NCBI RefSeq assembly: GCF_947493595.1
Contig: NZ_CANLRL010000006.1
Coordinates: forward strand, 172,740 to 236,739
Source: an uncultured Shimia sp.
GTDB lineage: Bacteria; Pseudomonadota; Alphaproteobacteria; Rhodobacterales; Rhodobacteraceae
DNA: 64,000 nt
Direction of reading: 5' to 3'
Every line of letters starts with the position of its first letter. Position 1 is the stretch's first letter. Below the pieces are notes generated by a model. That model saw nothing but the letters and a program-made list of their open reading frames with translations. It was not told the origin of the DNA and did no database searches. Shown in pieces: positions 51,003-59,611 of the stretch. The position numbers and the translations under genes were made by a program.

Positions 51003-52181
51003 CTAGGGACGTTTGGTCATCCCGTCTGCAATGGCGCGAAACGCGGCCATGGCCTCAACTTCGTGAGATTTAAAGTCGGGATCTGCCGACATTTTAACGA
51101 TCACCGTGTCCGTGTTTGGGCTGACGTAGATAAACTGCCCCCAAATACCAATCGCCGAAAAATCTTCCTGACCACCATCCGGCAGCCACCACTGGTAGCC
51201 ATAGCCCCAATGCGTGTCTACGTTCCCTCGCGCCAATCGCAGCACGCTGGCAGTTGTTGCCTCAGACACCCAATCCGCAGGCACAACTTGCTGCCCCTGA
51301 TACTGCCCGCCTTGCGCAAACAGGACTCCCAGGCGCGCAAAATCCCGCGCCGTCGCGTTCAATCCCCAGAATGACAGCACATTGCCATACACATCTGTCG
51401 ACCAACTGGCATCAGCCTCCGCCCCCAACGGCTGCCACAGTTTTTGCTGCATATAGCTGGCAACCGACATGCCTGTGACCGCTTTGATCAGCTGCCCAAG
51501 CGCCTGCGTGTTCAAGCTGGCGTACTGAAACTCCTGGCCGGCCGCACCAAGCGACCCGTAGTCGCCCATAACTCGCTCCACCGAACGGAATTTCAAAAAC
51601 ATCTTGTCATAGATCGTAAAAGCATCCGTGCTTTTGTCGTCATACACCTCGGAAAAGGCGATGCCCGAGGACATGGTCAAAATGTCAAAAATGGCCACGC
51701 CATCAAAACCGGACTCGGCAAGCGCAGGCACATATTTGGTGATCGGATCCTGAACATCGTCAATCAGCCCGTCAGCGACCGCGATGCCAACCAACGTGCT
51801 TACAAACGACTTTGCCACCGAGAACGACGTCACCAGATCGCTCTCCGAATTGCCCTGAAAATAGGCCTCATGCACAAGGTCACCATTGTGCACCACAAGA
51901 AACGCAGTGGTCTGACTGCGCGCCAAAAACTCTGACAGATTGCGCGCTTTACCCTCAAAAACATATGTCTCGGCAATGGGGGTGATCGCGACATCATAGG
52001 CGGCGGGATTTGAAGCGCGTGCAATTGGCGCTGTCGGAAATGCATCTGACAAGTTTCTGAAACGCACCACACGATGGTCCGGATCAAACAGCGTCATTTT
52101 GGGCCAAGCGTAATCAAACGCAAAATACCCAGCAGCGGCAAGTAGCGCCGCCACAAGTGTGAGGGAGAGAGGGTGTGTCAT
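51003..52181 (-). CDS. serine hydrolase, class C beta-lactamase fold
   Basis: The 392-residue protein has an N-terminal hydrophobic segment (LSLTLVAALLAAAGYFAFDYAW) that could be an uncleaved anchor or signal. The catalytic SxxK motif is SVAKSF near residue 124, with the nucleophile Ser. YASLNTQALG near 222 supplies the tyrosine motif (YxN-like YAS-N). This is the class C beta-lactamase/esterase fold seen in EstB and 6-aminohexanoate hydrolases; the substrate is open. It lies 66 bases downstream of the ArsR gene on the same strand, so it may be its target. Confidence 0.88.
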   Translation of the reverse strand: MTHPLSLTLVAALLAAAGYFAFDYAWPKMTLFDPDHRVVRFRNLSDAFPTAPIARASNPAAYDVAITPIAETYVFEGKARNLSEFLARSQTTAFLVVHNGDLVHEAYFQGNSESDLVTSFSVAKSFVSTLVGIAVADGLIDDVQDPITKYVPALAESGFDGVAIFDILTMSSGIAFSEVYDDKSTDAFTIYDKMFLKFRSVERVMGDYGSLGAAGQEFQYASLNTQALGQLIKAVTGMSVASYMQQKLWQPLGAEADASWSTDVYGNVLSFWGLNATARDFARLGVLFAQGGQYQGQQVVPADWVSEATTASVLRLARGNVDTHWGYGYQWWLPDGGQEDFSAIGIWGQFIYVSPNTDTVIVKMSADPDFKSHEVEAMAAFRAIADGMTKRP

Positions 52182-52247
52182 AGCTTTTCCATTGTCATTT
52201 CGCGATATTACGATGTGTTAGGCCAAAAAAAATGACAATCGCTCAGC

Positions 52248-52529
52248 TCAGCAACATGTCAGCCAATGCTGCAACATGCCCAGAACCTCATTCACTGCCT
52301 TTTTGTTGACCGTGTAGCGCACCTGCCGGTCCACTTTTTCCGATTGAAGAATGCCCGCTTTGCGCAGGATGGTCAGATGCTCAGAGGCCGTTGACTGCGC
52401 GATCCCCATGCGTTCAGCAATTTCACCCACGCTGTGCGCTTCTTTATCACTGAACACCCGGAACAAGATCTCCTGCCGGTTTTCATTGGCCAGCGCCCGA
52501 AAGACGTCTAAGAGATCGACTTGCTGCAT
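52248..52529 (-). CDS. ArsR-family regulator
   Basis: The 93-residue protein has an ArsR winged helix: VDLLDVFRALANENRQEILFRVF and HSVGEIAERMGIAQSTASEHLTILRKAGILQSEKVDRQVRYTVN. The metal-binding ELCVCD box is absent; two adjacent Cys end the protein. It may sense something other than metal. CGATATATCG, a 10-bp perfect palindrome, lies 26 bases before the start. The serine hydrolase gene is downstream on the same strand. Confidence 0.88.
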   Translation of the reverse strand: MQQVDLLDVFRALANENRQEILFRVFSDKEAHSVGEIAERMGIAQSTASEHLTILRKAGILQSEKVDRQVRYTVNKKAVNEVLGMLQHWLTCC

Positions 52530-52554
52530 CAGGTTCCCAAATTTCGTACATTCC

Positions 52555-52564
52555 CGATATATCG
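52555..52564. promoter_or_regulatory. palindrome upstream of the arsR gene
   Basis: CGATATATCG, followed by ATACTT, is a perfect 10-bp palindrome of the AT-rich type often bound by ArsR proteins. The rest of the 190-base gap shows nothing else clear. Confidence 0.45.
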
Positions 52565-52719
52565 ATACTTCTAACCCAGCCCTATGTCAACTGGAGCCAC
52601 ACTCAAGCCGGACAACTGGTTTCAGACCGAGGGACACCCAAACCACTAGGTCCTGTTGGATCGAACCAAGCAGAAGCTGAAAGGCCGCCCCCGGCCGTAC
52701 CCATATTGCCTCACACAAG

Positions 52720-54462
52720 TTAATCCTGCCGCGGCTGGCTCCACTCCAGCTCTTTGCTTGCAATATCTCCCGGCGCCCATTCGACCAGCCCATGCAGCTC
52801 GGTTGTTGTCCGTTTCTCCGGATATTTATCGCTCCACTCCGAGCACGCCCACATCATACCGCAGGTCTGCCAAGTAGCGTTTGCACCATCGCGCCAGCCA
52901 GAGTCTTTGCGTGTCGTCAAGGTTCCCCCGGTGCATTCAATATAATCATAGCCGCTTGTGCTATGTTTCCATTTTGACTTCATTCGCAACACCACGCCGC
53001 GCCCGCCATCACGCTGCCAACTGCCGGAGAAATCCTCATACACATCAAATACACCATCACGGGCCGTGTAATTCAGCCGCTTAGCCGCGCCGTTTTTATA
53101 CAGCACCCAAGGCTTCCCTGAACGCCGCACCGGCGCGCCCCACTTCCATACCGTGGTGGCACTGCCGAGATAGTCCAAGTCCGCAGGTTTGAGAGTGCCA
53201 TTCGGGCTCTCAAGCCACGACTGTTGAGACCTAGGTGCAATCTCGCTGTAAAAATGCTGAGGGTACTCTGCCGTTTCCACCGCTTGGCAAAACTGGTCCC
53301 CATCTTTGGTGTTCTCCTGATAATACGACGGCCCGCCGGTGTAGTTCGGTTCCGGCTGAGCGCCATTGTCGCTGACGTTTGAACTTGGTGGGGACACGGG
53401 CTGTGTTGTCCGAGTAGTGTTGGTGGTCACAGCCGGCGCAGGCGCATACCTCTGCACCGCCTCAATCGCCTTGCGAGACCCTTTGAGGCCCAACGTCATT
53501 GTCTTGAACTCGTTTTCTGCGTAACTGGCTTCGGTTTGATAACGAAACTTCACCGTGTCACCAGACTTAAACGCCTCTAGCATCGCCGCCTGATTGCGGC
53601 CCGAAATTGGAATCCGAACCTGCGCACTGTCACCATAATCAATCAAACAGTTTTGACCGCCGCAGCCATTCATATCCAGCTCGGTGTCCTGTCCGTTGGC
53701 ATGTTTCACCGAGACCCCCATGAAGTGGATCATCGGGTCATCAGACACACGGTACATGCCATAATAGTAGCCGCCGGTTTCCTGATCCCGTCCTAAAAAC
53801 ACTCGCGCCAGCAATGCGCCGCTCTGCATCAGATCATAGCCCGCCTCGCCGTCATAGTATTCCCACCGGTCAGACGAGGTGTATTGCGGCGTCGGCGCCG
53901 CCTTTTCCAACGCCTTTATAAGCGTTGCGATCATGTCGTCATCAGCGCCGAGGCTATAGGCCTCTTCCAAAAGTGAATTCGCCCGCGCGATATCGCGCTC
54001 CACACGAATGCCGTCGGCAAAATACGTGCCCAGCTCCGCCGCTGCTTCGCCATACCCCGAACGCATCGCCGCTTCAAAATAGGCGATGGCCAGATCGGCG
54101 TTTTGCTCAACACCAATGCCTTTCATGTACTTGACGCCGATATTGCTCTGCGCCACCGGATAGCCCGCATCCGCAGCATCGCGCTGTAATTCCACAATGG
54201 CCTCCATGTCATCCGTGTGAAAAACGCAGCGCTCGGTGGCAAACACCCAGGCCAGATCGTTCTGCGCCACTGGGTTGTCCGCCTCAATCGCGCCCACCAT
54301 CAGCTCGCGAAACGCGCTGCCGTCACCTTCACAGGCCTGATCGGACATCACGTTATATTTCTCCCGCATCGGCTGCCAGAACGCCCCCGCATCCTCCGCA
54401 AACGCCATCCCAGCGCCGCTCACACAACTCGCAACACAAGCCGCCACTACCGCATATTTCAT
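52720..54462 (-). CDS. exported Sel1-repeat protein with unknown C-terminal domain
   Basis: The 580-residue protein has a signal peptide (MKYAVVAACVASCVSGAGMAFA). Three to four Sel1-like repeats follow over residues 45-190: NPVAQNDLAWVFATERCV, YPVAQSNIGVKYMKGIGVEQNADLAIAYFEAAMRSG and YGEAAAELGTYFADGIRVERDIARA. The middle (230-350) is beta-rich with a CGGQNC pair, and a Pro/Thr-rich linker near 365-395 leads to a C-terminal domain with several Cys and Trp (YIECTGGTLTTRKDSGWRDG, WQTCGMMWACSEWSDKYPEK). I do not recognise that domain. AAGGGGA precedes the chosen start. Probably periplasmic; role unknown. Confidence 0.78.
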   Translation of the reverse strand: MKYAVVAACVASCVSGAGMAFAEDAGAFWQPMREKYNVMSDQACEGDGSAFRELMVGAIEADNPVAQNDLAWVFATERCVFHTDDMEAIVELQRDAADAGYPVAQSNIGVKYMKGIGVEQNADLAIAYFEAAMRSGYGEAAAELGTYFADGIRVERDIARANSLLEEAYSLGADDDMIATLIKALEKAAPTPQYTSSDRWEYYDGEAGYDLMQSGALLARVFLGRDQETGGYYYGMYRVSDDPMIHFMGVSVKHANGQDTELDMNGCGGQNCLIDYGDSAQVRIPISGRNQAAMLEAFKSGDTVKFRYQTEASYAENEFKTMTLGLKGSRKAIEAVQRYAPAPAVTTNTTRTTQPVSPPSSNVSDNGAQPEPNYTGGPSYYQENTKDGDQFCQAVETAEYPQHFYSEIAPRSQQSWLESPNGTLKPADLDYLGSATTVWKWGAPVRRSGKPWVLYKNGAAKRLNYTARDGVFDVYEDFSGSWQRDGGRGVVLRMKSKWKHSTSGYDYIECTGGTLTTRKDSGWRDGANATWQTCGMMWACSEWSDKYPEKRTTTELHGLVEWAPGDIASKELEWSQPRQD

Positions 54463-54561
54463 GTCATCCCCTTTGCGCAAAACAGTCCAAAACACCGCAA
54501 CGCCTGTCCCAGCGTAAGCCGAGGCAGGCGTTTTTGGCAAAGAAAATAGTGTTTTGGCGCG

Positions 54562-55041
54562 TTACAGAAGGGTTTGCAGCAAATCGAAGCCCTTGCCCCA
54601 GCCGCTGTCCATATTGCCCATCATCTGCGCAAAACAGGCGATCTCGTCTTCCGTCGCATCCACCGGCACCTGCTCCAGCTTCACCTGACCACGCCCGTTC
54701 TGCTCGCTAAACGTCACCGTGGTCAAAAGCTTCTGCGGCCAGTTTGGCATCATCGGATTGGGCGCCTGCTGCCAGTTCTCATCGGTGCTGTGATGTAGCC
54801 AGACGATCTTGTCGCCCTCAGACACCTCCTGAAACTCCATGCGGCTGTAGTCCGACTTCTCGCCCCATTTCATCTCGTTAAGCCACCGCCCACCGGGACG
54901 CAGATCAAACTCGTGGATCACCGTCTCCACCCCCGGTCCGTACCAGACCGACAGCAGCTTCGGGTCGCTAAACGCCTGCCAGATCTGGCCCAAAGTGCCT
55001 TCAAACGTGCGCTTATACATATAGGTTGGCAAATCACTCAT
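54562..55041 (-). CDS. AHSA1/SRPBCC-type protein
   Basis: The 159-residue protein matches the Aha1-C-like SRPBCC group: KRTFEGTLGQIWQAFSDPKLLSVWYGPGVETVIHEFDLRPGGRW at the start, MEFQEVSEGDKIVWLHHS, TTVTFSEQNGRGQVKLEQVP and a WGKGFDLLQTLL end. Such proteins bind hydrophobic ligands and are often paired with an ArsR regulator. Here the ArsR gene overlaps its start by 8 bases, so both are translated from one message. Confidence 0.9.
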   Translation of the reverse strand: MSDLPTYMYKRTFEGTLGQIWQAFSDPKLLSVWYGPGVETVIHEFDLRPGGRWLNEMKWGEKSDYSRMEFQEVSEGDKIVWLHHSTDENWQQAPNPMMPNWPQKLLTTVTFSEQNGRGQVKLEQVPVDATEDEIACFAQMMGNMDSGWGKGFDLLQTLL

Positions 55042-55399
55042 CTTTCAAATTGTCCTTTTCATTAGATTTCATTGTCTCAAGAAGCGCGTCCAACTGATCA
55101 AAACTGCCAGACCAGAAGCGGCTGAATTGCTCCATCCAGTCCACCGCCTCTTTCATCGGCGCGGCCTTCAAATAGGCCGGTCGACTTTGCCCCACCTGCC
55201 CGCGTTCGATCAGCCCCGAGGCCTCCAACACTTTCAGATGTTTGGACACCGCTGGTTGGCTCATCTCAAACGGCTCTGCCAAATCACGCACATTGGCCTC
55301 GCCTTCACACAGCCGCGCCAAAATCGCGCGGCGGGTCGGGTCAGCCAAAGCGGCGAAGACCGCGTTCAACTCAGGATTTTCATAACCATTTCGTTTCAT
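55034..55399 (-). CDS. ArsR-family regulator paired with AHSA1 gene
   Basis: The 121-residue protein has an ArsR winged helix: LNAVFAALADPTRRAILARLCEGEANVRDLAEPFEMSQPAVSKHLKVLEASGLIERGQVGQSRPAYLKAAPMKEAVDWME. The metal-binding cysteine box is absent. It belongs to the SdpR-like type commonly linked to SRPBCC genes. A 9-bp inverted repeat surrounds its start codon. It is divergent from the DMT carrier gene. Confidence 0.9.
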   Translation of the reverse strand: MKRNGYENPELNAVFAALADPTRRAILARLCEGEANVRDLAEPFEMSQPAVSKHLKVLEASGLIERGQVGQSRPAYLKAAPMKEAVDWMEQFSRFWSGSFDQLDALLETMKSNEKDNLKDE

Positions 55400-55413
55400 A
55401 ACTCAATGGTTAT
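55382..55413. promoter_or_regulatory. inverted repeat around the arsR start codon
   Basis: ATAACCATT (55382-55390) and AATGGTTAT (55405-55413) are a perfect 9-bp inverted repeat with a 14-bp centre that contains the ATG. A second palindrome CAATG-N6-CATTG (55404-55419) overlaps the right arm. Autoregulation of the ArsR gene is a plausible use. Confidence 0.5.
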
Positions 55414-55523
55414 TCATTGCACCTTTTCCGTCAACATCTTTAAACGCAATTAATTCAACGGCTTTTCCCGCGAGGGTCGTTTTTGACCTAGACCTTGCCG
55501 GCGAATCCCGCCCTTCTGCGCCC

Positions 55524-56486
55524 ATGTCTCAGCCCCGCACGTCCCTGCCACTCGGCCCGCTCTCTGCCCTGATCGCGACCTTCTTTTTCTCGATCAATGA
55601 CGCGGCAATCAAATTCCTCTCCGGCGACTACGCGCTGCACCAGATTGTGCTGACCCGCTCGCTGATTGGGTTGGCCATTCTGCTGATTGTGATTGTGCCG
55701 TTCCAAGGCGGGGTCTCGGCCCTGCGCACCAAACGCCTTGGCATGCACGGATTGCGCGGCCTCTGTGTGGTCTTCGCCAACACCACCTTCTTCCTTGGGC
55801 TCGCCGTGCTGCCTCTGGCCGACGCCATGGCTGTGTTCTTCATCTCGCCCCTGCTGATCACCCTCTTTGGCGCCGTCTTGTTAGGAGAGGTCATCGGCCC
55901 ACGCCGCAAAGCAGCCGTCGCCGCTGGCATGATTGGTGTGCTGATCATGATCCGCCCCGGCGCCTCAGACTTCAACCTCGCGCTTCTATTGCCCTTGGTC
56001 TCCGCCGTCGCCTATGCGCTTCTGCACGTGCTGACACGCAAGATCGGCACCACCGACAGCGCTGCCACCATGGCCGTATTCATCCAGATCGTCTTCATTG
56101 TGGTTTCCGCTTGTGTCGGCCTGCTGCTCGGCCATGGGGCCTATGAAAACGCGGGCGGCGAGATGATCAGCTTCCTATTGCGCGCCTGGCACTGGCCCGC
56201 CACTGCCGATTGGCCCATCCTGTTTCTACTCGGCTGCTCCATCGCCTTTGGCGGCTTCTTCATCTCCCAAGCCTACCGCGTGTCCGAGGCCAGCCTGATC
56301 GCGCCTTTGGAATACGCCGCCATGCCCATGGGCGTGCTGTTTGGCATCGTGATTTTTGGTGAATGGCCCGCGCCCACCACCTGGATCGGCATGACGCTGA
56401 TCATCGGCGCCGGCCTGTTTGTGTTCTGGCGTGAAACCAAAGTGGGGGACGCGCCAGTGCCAGACCGCCCTCGCGTGCGCCGCTAA
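55524..56486 (+). CDS. DMT-family (EamA) transporter
   Basis: The 320-residue protein has ten predicted membrane segments in two EamA repeats. The first starts LGPLSALIATFFFSINDAAIKFL and includes VVFANTTFFLGLAVLPLADAMAVFFISPLLITLFGAVLLGE; the second includes EASLIAPLEYAAMPMGVLFGIVIFGEWP. Family members export amino acids, nucleobases or other metabolites; the substrate is unknown. It is divergent from the ArsR gene. No strong ribosome site is visible. Confidence 0.9.
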   Translation: MSQPRTSLPLGPLSALIATFFFSINDAAIKFLSGDYALHQIVLTRSLIGLAILLIVIVPFQGGVSALRTKRLGMHGLRGLCVVFANTTFFLGLAVLPLADAMAVFFISPLLITLFGAVLLGEVIGPRRKAAVAAGMIGVLIMIRPGASDFNLALLLPLVSAVAYALLHVLTRKIGTTDSAATMAVFIQIVFIVVSACVGLLLGHGAYENAGGEMISFLLRAWHWPATADWPILFLLGCSIAFGGFFISQAYRVSEASLIAPLEYAAMPMGVLFGIVIFGEWPAPTTWIGMTLIIGAGLFVFWRETKVGDAPVPDRPRVRR

Positions 56487-56567
56487 TCCCGCCCCAACGC
56501 ATTCCCCACTTGCACCCCACACTGCGCCCACTAAGGTCGGCGCAAACCATTCTTTCAGGGGCAAATT

Positions 56568-57191
56568 ATGTCGCAAATTGACGCCGTGATTTTTGACATT
56601 GGCAATGTACTGATCCAGTGGCAGCCGGAAAACTTCTATGACCGCACCGTCGGCGAAGCCCGCCGCAAAGCCTTCTTTGCCGACACCAACATCCATCACC
56701 ACCATGAACAGATCGACGCTGGCGCCTCCCTGCCCGGCATGATCGAAAGCCTCGTGCCACAGTATCCCGAATACGAGGCCGAGCTGCGCATGTGGAACGA
56801 CAACTGGAACGACCTCGCGGCCCCGGCCATTCCCCACTCCGTGCGCCTGCTCGATGCGCTGGTCGACAAAGGCGTGACCGTCTTCACCCTGACCAACTTT
56901 GGCCACGACAACTTCCCGCTGTCGCAAGCGGTCTACCCGTTTCTCAATCGCTTTCACCGCGAATACGTGTCGGGCCGCCTGAAACTGATCAAACCGGATC
57001 CGGCGATCTACGCCCATGTCGAGGCCGACTGCGGCATCGCGCCGGACCGCCTGCTGTTCACCGACGACCGCGCCGACAACATCGCCTCTGCTGCGGCGCG
57101 CGGCTGGCAAACCCATCTGTTTGAACACCCACAAGGCTGGGCCGACCGTCTGGTATCCGAAGGCCTGCTCACCACGGAGGAAGCCAAATGA
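56568..57191 (+). CDS. HAD-superfamily hydrolase
   Basis: The 207-residue protein has the four HAD motifs: VIFDIGNVLIQW (nucleophile Asp near residue 8), VFTLTNFGHDN (motif II), KLIKPDPAIY (motif III Lys) and LLFTDDRADNIASAAARGW (motif IV). The FDIGNV start and the small helical cap fit the HAD-IA group of YihX-like sugar-phosphate phosphatases. AGGGG precedes the ATG. Its stop overlaps the next gene by 4 bases (ATGA), so it is co-transcribed with the ornithine cyclodeaminase-like gene. Confidence 0.9.
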   Translation: MSQIDAVIFDIGNVLIQWQPENFYDRTVGEARRKAFFADTNIHHHHEQIDAGASLPGMIESLVPQYPEYEAELRMWNDNWNDLAAPAIPHSVRLLDALVDKGVTVFTLTNFGHDNFPLSQAVYPFLNRFHREYVSGRLKLIKPDPAIYAHVEADCGIAPDRLLFTDDRADNIASAAARGWQTHLFEHPQGWADRLVSEGLLTTEEAK

Positions 57192-58105
57192 CCACCATCA
57201 TCTCCTTTGAAGAAGGCGAGAAGAACATCAACTGGCTTGGGCTGACGGACGCGCTCGCCGCGGGCCACAGCCTGCCCAAGGCAGAAATCTCCGACAGCTT
57301 CCTCTACCGTGGCAAAGACACGCTGCTGCAACGTCAGGCCTGGATCAACGGCCTTGGCATCGCAGTAAAGTCTGCCACGGTATTCCCAGACAACCCATCC
57401 CAGGACGTGCCAATGATCCACGGCGCGGTGACGCTGTTTGACGACGCGCATGGCATCCTGTCCGCGCTGATCGATTTTCACCTGGTCACCAAATGGAAAA
57501 CCGCTGGTGACAGCCTCTTGGCCGCCCGCCGCCTCGCCCGCCCGGACAGCTCCAAAATCCTGATCGTCGGCGCAGGCACCGTGGGCCGCAATCTGCACGC
57601 CGCCTACTCCGCCGTCTTCCCCGACGCAGAGTTCACCATCTGGAACCGCACCCAGGCCAACGCTGAGAAAATGGCCGCCGAAATTGACGGCCTGAAAGTC
57701 GCCACCAATCTCGAACAGGCTGTGGGAGAGGCTGACATCGTGACCTCCGCCACCATGTCCACCGAGCCCACCCTGCGTGGCGATTGGCTGCAACCGGGCC
57801 AGCACATCGACCTGATCGGCGCCTACCGCCCCGACATGCGCGAGATCGACAACACCGCCCTCACCCGTGCCAGCCTCTTTGTCGATAGCTACGACACCAC
57901 GTTGGACCACATTGGCGAGTTGAAAATTCCGCTGGCCGAAGGTGTAATCACCCGCGAAGACGTGCAGGCGGACTACTACAGCCTCGACACGTTCACCCGC
58001 ACCTCGGACGATCAAATCACCCTGTTCAAAAACGGTGGCGGCGCACATCTCGACCTGATGACCAGCCGCTACATTCTCGATCAGTGGCAGGCGGCCCAGT
58101 CCTAA
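57188..58105 (+). CDS. ornithine cyclodeaminase/mu-crystallin family protein
   Basis: The 305-residue protein has the OCD/alanine dehydrogenase pattern: GAVTLFDDAHGILSALIDFHLVTKWKTAGDSLLAARRLARPDS near residues 78-120, the NAD-binding ILIVGAGTVGRNLHAAYSAVFP near 122, and IDLIGAYRPDMREID. Family members deaminate ornithine to proline or reduce cyclic imines. The active-site Lys and Asp seem kept, but the precise substrate cannot be read. It overlaps the HAD gene, and a hairpin with a repeat element lies just downstream. Confidence 0.88.
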   Translation: MTTIISFEEGEKNINWLGLTDALAAGHSLPKAEISDSFLYRGKDTLLQRQAWINGLGIAVKSATVFPDNPSQDVPMIHGAVTLFDDAHGILSALIDFHLVTKWKTAGDSLLAARRLARPDSSKILIVGAGTVGRNLHAAYSAVFPDAEFTIWNRTQANAEKMAAEIDGLKVATNLEQAVGEADIVTSATMSTEPTLRGDWLQPGQHIDLIGAYRPDMREIDNTALTRASLFVDSYDTTLDHIGELKIPLAEGVITREDVQADYYSLDTFTRTSDDQITLFKNGGGAHLDLMTSRYILDQWQAAQS

Positions 58106-58122
58106 GCCCTGCTTAAAGCAAA

Positions 58123-58148
58123 GGCCGCTGCGGTAACCCGCAACGGCC
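58123..58148 (-). terminator. hairpin in the gap after the convergent OCD and MFS genes
   Basis: GGCCG-C-TGCGG pairs with CCGCA-A-CGGCC around a TAAC loop. On the minus strand it is followed by TTTGCTTT, so it fits the end of the MFS transcript better than the plus-strand operon. Confidence 0.6.
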
Positions 58149-58166
58149 CCCAAATGTCCCCACCTC

Positions 58167-58205
58167 CGCAAAACAGTCGCGATACCGACGCAATACCGAC
58201 GTGGG
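58167..58205 (+). repeat. intergenic ACCGACG repeat, copy 2
   Basis: CGCAAAACAGTCGCGATACC followed by GACGCAATACCGACGTGGG. It contains two direct ATACCGACG units, and its first 24 bases match the copy at 10848 in 21 positions. Confidence 0.55.
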
Positions 58206-58223
58206 TTTTGGATGGTTAACGCC

Positions 58224-59465
58224 CTACGCGGCGACCGCCTCTGGTGTCCGGTTTTCGCGGATCGGCAGGTGCACAATGGCACTGAACGCGCCCACGCCAA
58301 CACCAACCCACCAAACCAGCGTGTAGTCGCCATACAGGTCATACATCCGGCCTCCCAGCCACACGCCAAGGAAGCTGCCAAGCTGGTGGGAAAAGAACAC
58401 AATCCCGTAAAGCGTGCCCATGTAGCGCAGCCCATACAGATGCGCGACCAGACCGGAAGTCAGCGGCACGGTTGCCAGCCACAGCGAGCCCATCACGATT
58501 GAGAAAACAACCACGCTCATCGGGGTGATTGGCATCAGAATAAAGATCGCCGCCGCGAGCGTGCGTCCGGTATAAATCCCTGCCAACAGGTACTTTTTCG
58601 GGAAATGCTTGCCCGCCCAACCGGCCAGCAAGGTGCCGCCAATATTGGCCAAACCAATCAGAGAAATCGCCACCGCGCCCAGTGTGGACGTAGAGGTGAT
58701 ACCCATATTTGCTAAAGTAGACCCAGCCGCAATTGGCCCACACATCTCAGTGATCATCGCAGGAAAATGCGCGGTGACAAAGGCCAACTGATAACCACAG
58801 CTGAAGAAACCCAGAAAGATCAGCGTATAAGACGGGTCTTTAAAGGCCCGCTTTAGGATCTCCCCCATGCTCTCCTGCAGCTCTTCTTTGCTCGCCGCCG
58901 CCGGCGCCCGCATCGCTGGCAAAAGCAGCAGGACCGCCAAAATCGCAATCGCAAACACCACAAAAGTCTGCTGCCAAGACATGAACGACAGCATCCACTC
59001 CGCCATCGGTGCCCCAAACACCTGACCAGCCGAGCCCGCAGCCGTGGCAATCGCCAAGGACATGCTGCGGTTCTCATCCGAACTGGCGCGGCCAACCACG
59101 GCAAGGATCACACCAAACCCCGTGCCTGCAATGCCAAATCCGACAAGAATTTCAAATACCTGATGCGCCTCCGGCGTGACAGCAAAGGACGACAAAACCA
59201 GCCCCGCCGCATAGACCAGCGCGCCAATTATGATGGCTTTCCGATCCCCAATCTTCTCGGCAATCGCCCCAAAAATCGGCTGCCCAATGCCCCAGGCTAG
59301 GTTTTGAATCGCAATCGCCAGCGAAAACTCACTGCGCAGCCAGCCAAACTCTTCCGCAATCGGGATCTGAAACACGCCAAAACTGGCCCGAATGGAAAAG
59401 CTCACAAGGATGATGATACAGCCCACCATCAAAACCGGGGTCATCAACGGGGTCTTTACACTCAT
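58224..59465 (-). CDS. MFS transporter (monocarboxylate/oxalate-type)
   Basis: The 413-residue protein has twelve membrane segments: MTPVLMVGCIIILVSFSIRASFGVFQIPIAEEFGWLRSEFSLAIAIQNL at the N terminus with the FGVF-x-P-x-x-x-EFGW pattern common in monocarboxylate-porter-like MFS, GQPIFGAIAEKIGDRKAIIIGALVY as motif A, and a central loop near residue 190. The second of two adjacent ATGs has AGGAG at better spacing. Substrate unknown. It is divergent from zapE with a 146-base gap. Confidence 0.9.
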   Translation of the reverse strand: MSVKTPLMTPVLMVGCIIILVSFSIRASFGVFQIPIAEEFGWLRSEFSLAIAIQNLAWGIGQPIFGAIAEKIGDRKAIIIGALVYAAGLVLSSFAVTPEAHQVFEILVGFGIAGTGFGVILAVVGRASSDENRSMSLAIATAAGSAGQVFGAPMAEWMLSFMSWQQTFVVFAIAILAVLLLLPAMRAPAAASKEELQESMGEILKRAFKDPSYTLIFLGFFSCGYQLAFVTAHFPAMITEMCGPIAAGSTLANMGITSTSTLGAVAISLIGLANIGGTLLAGWAGKHFPKKYLLAGIYTGRTLAAAIFILMPITPMSVVVFSIVMGSLWLATVPLTSGLVAHLYGLRYMGTLYGIVFFSHQLGSFLGVWLGGRMYDLYGDYTLVWWVGVGVGAFSAIVHLPIRENRTPEAVAA

Positions 59466-59611
59466 CATCTCTCTCCTGTCTGCGCGTCGCAAACACTGAA
59501 CAAATGAACGACCTCAGGTCAATTCAGCATTTGTTCACCTCCTCATAACAGTCTGTCATAGGGTCCGGCGTGGCCCTTTTCCTCACCGCTTCAATTGGCT
59601 AAGGGACATGT

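Noticed and set aside
54502..54531. CGCCTG...CAGGCG hairpin with TTTTT on the plus strand
   Set aside because: Flanking genes are on the minus strand and the loop is long and irregular; unlike 39703-39729 there are no accompanying stems to support a transcript.
57008..58435. 475-codon minus-strand open frame opposite the HAD and OCD genes
   Set aside because: Crosses two well-supported plus-strand genes and an intergenic hairpin; no recognisable domain.
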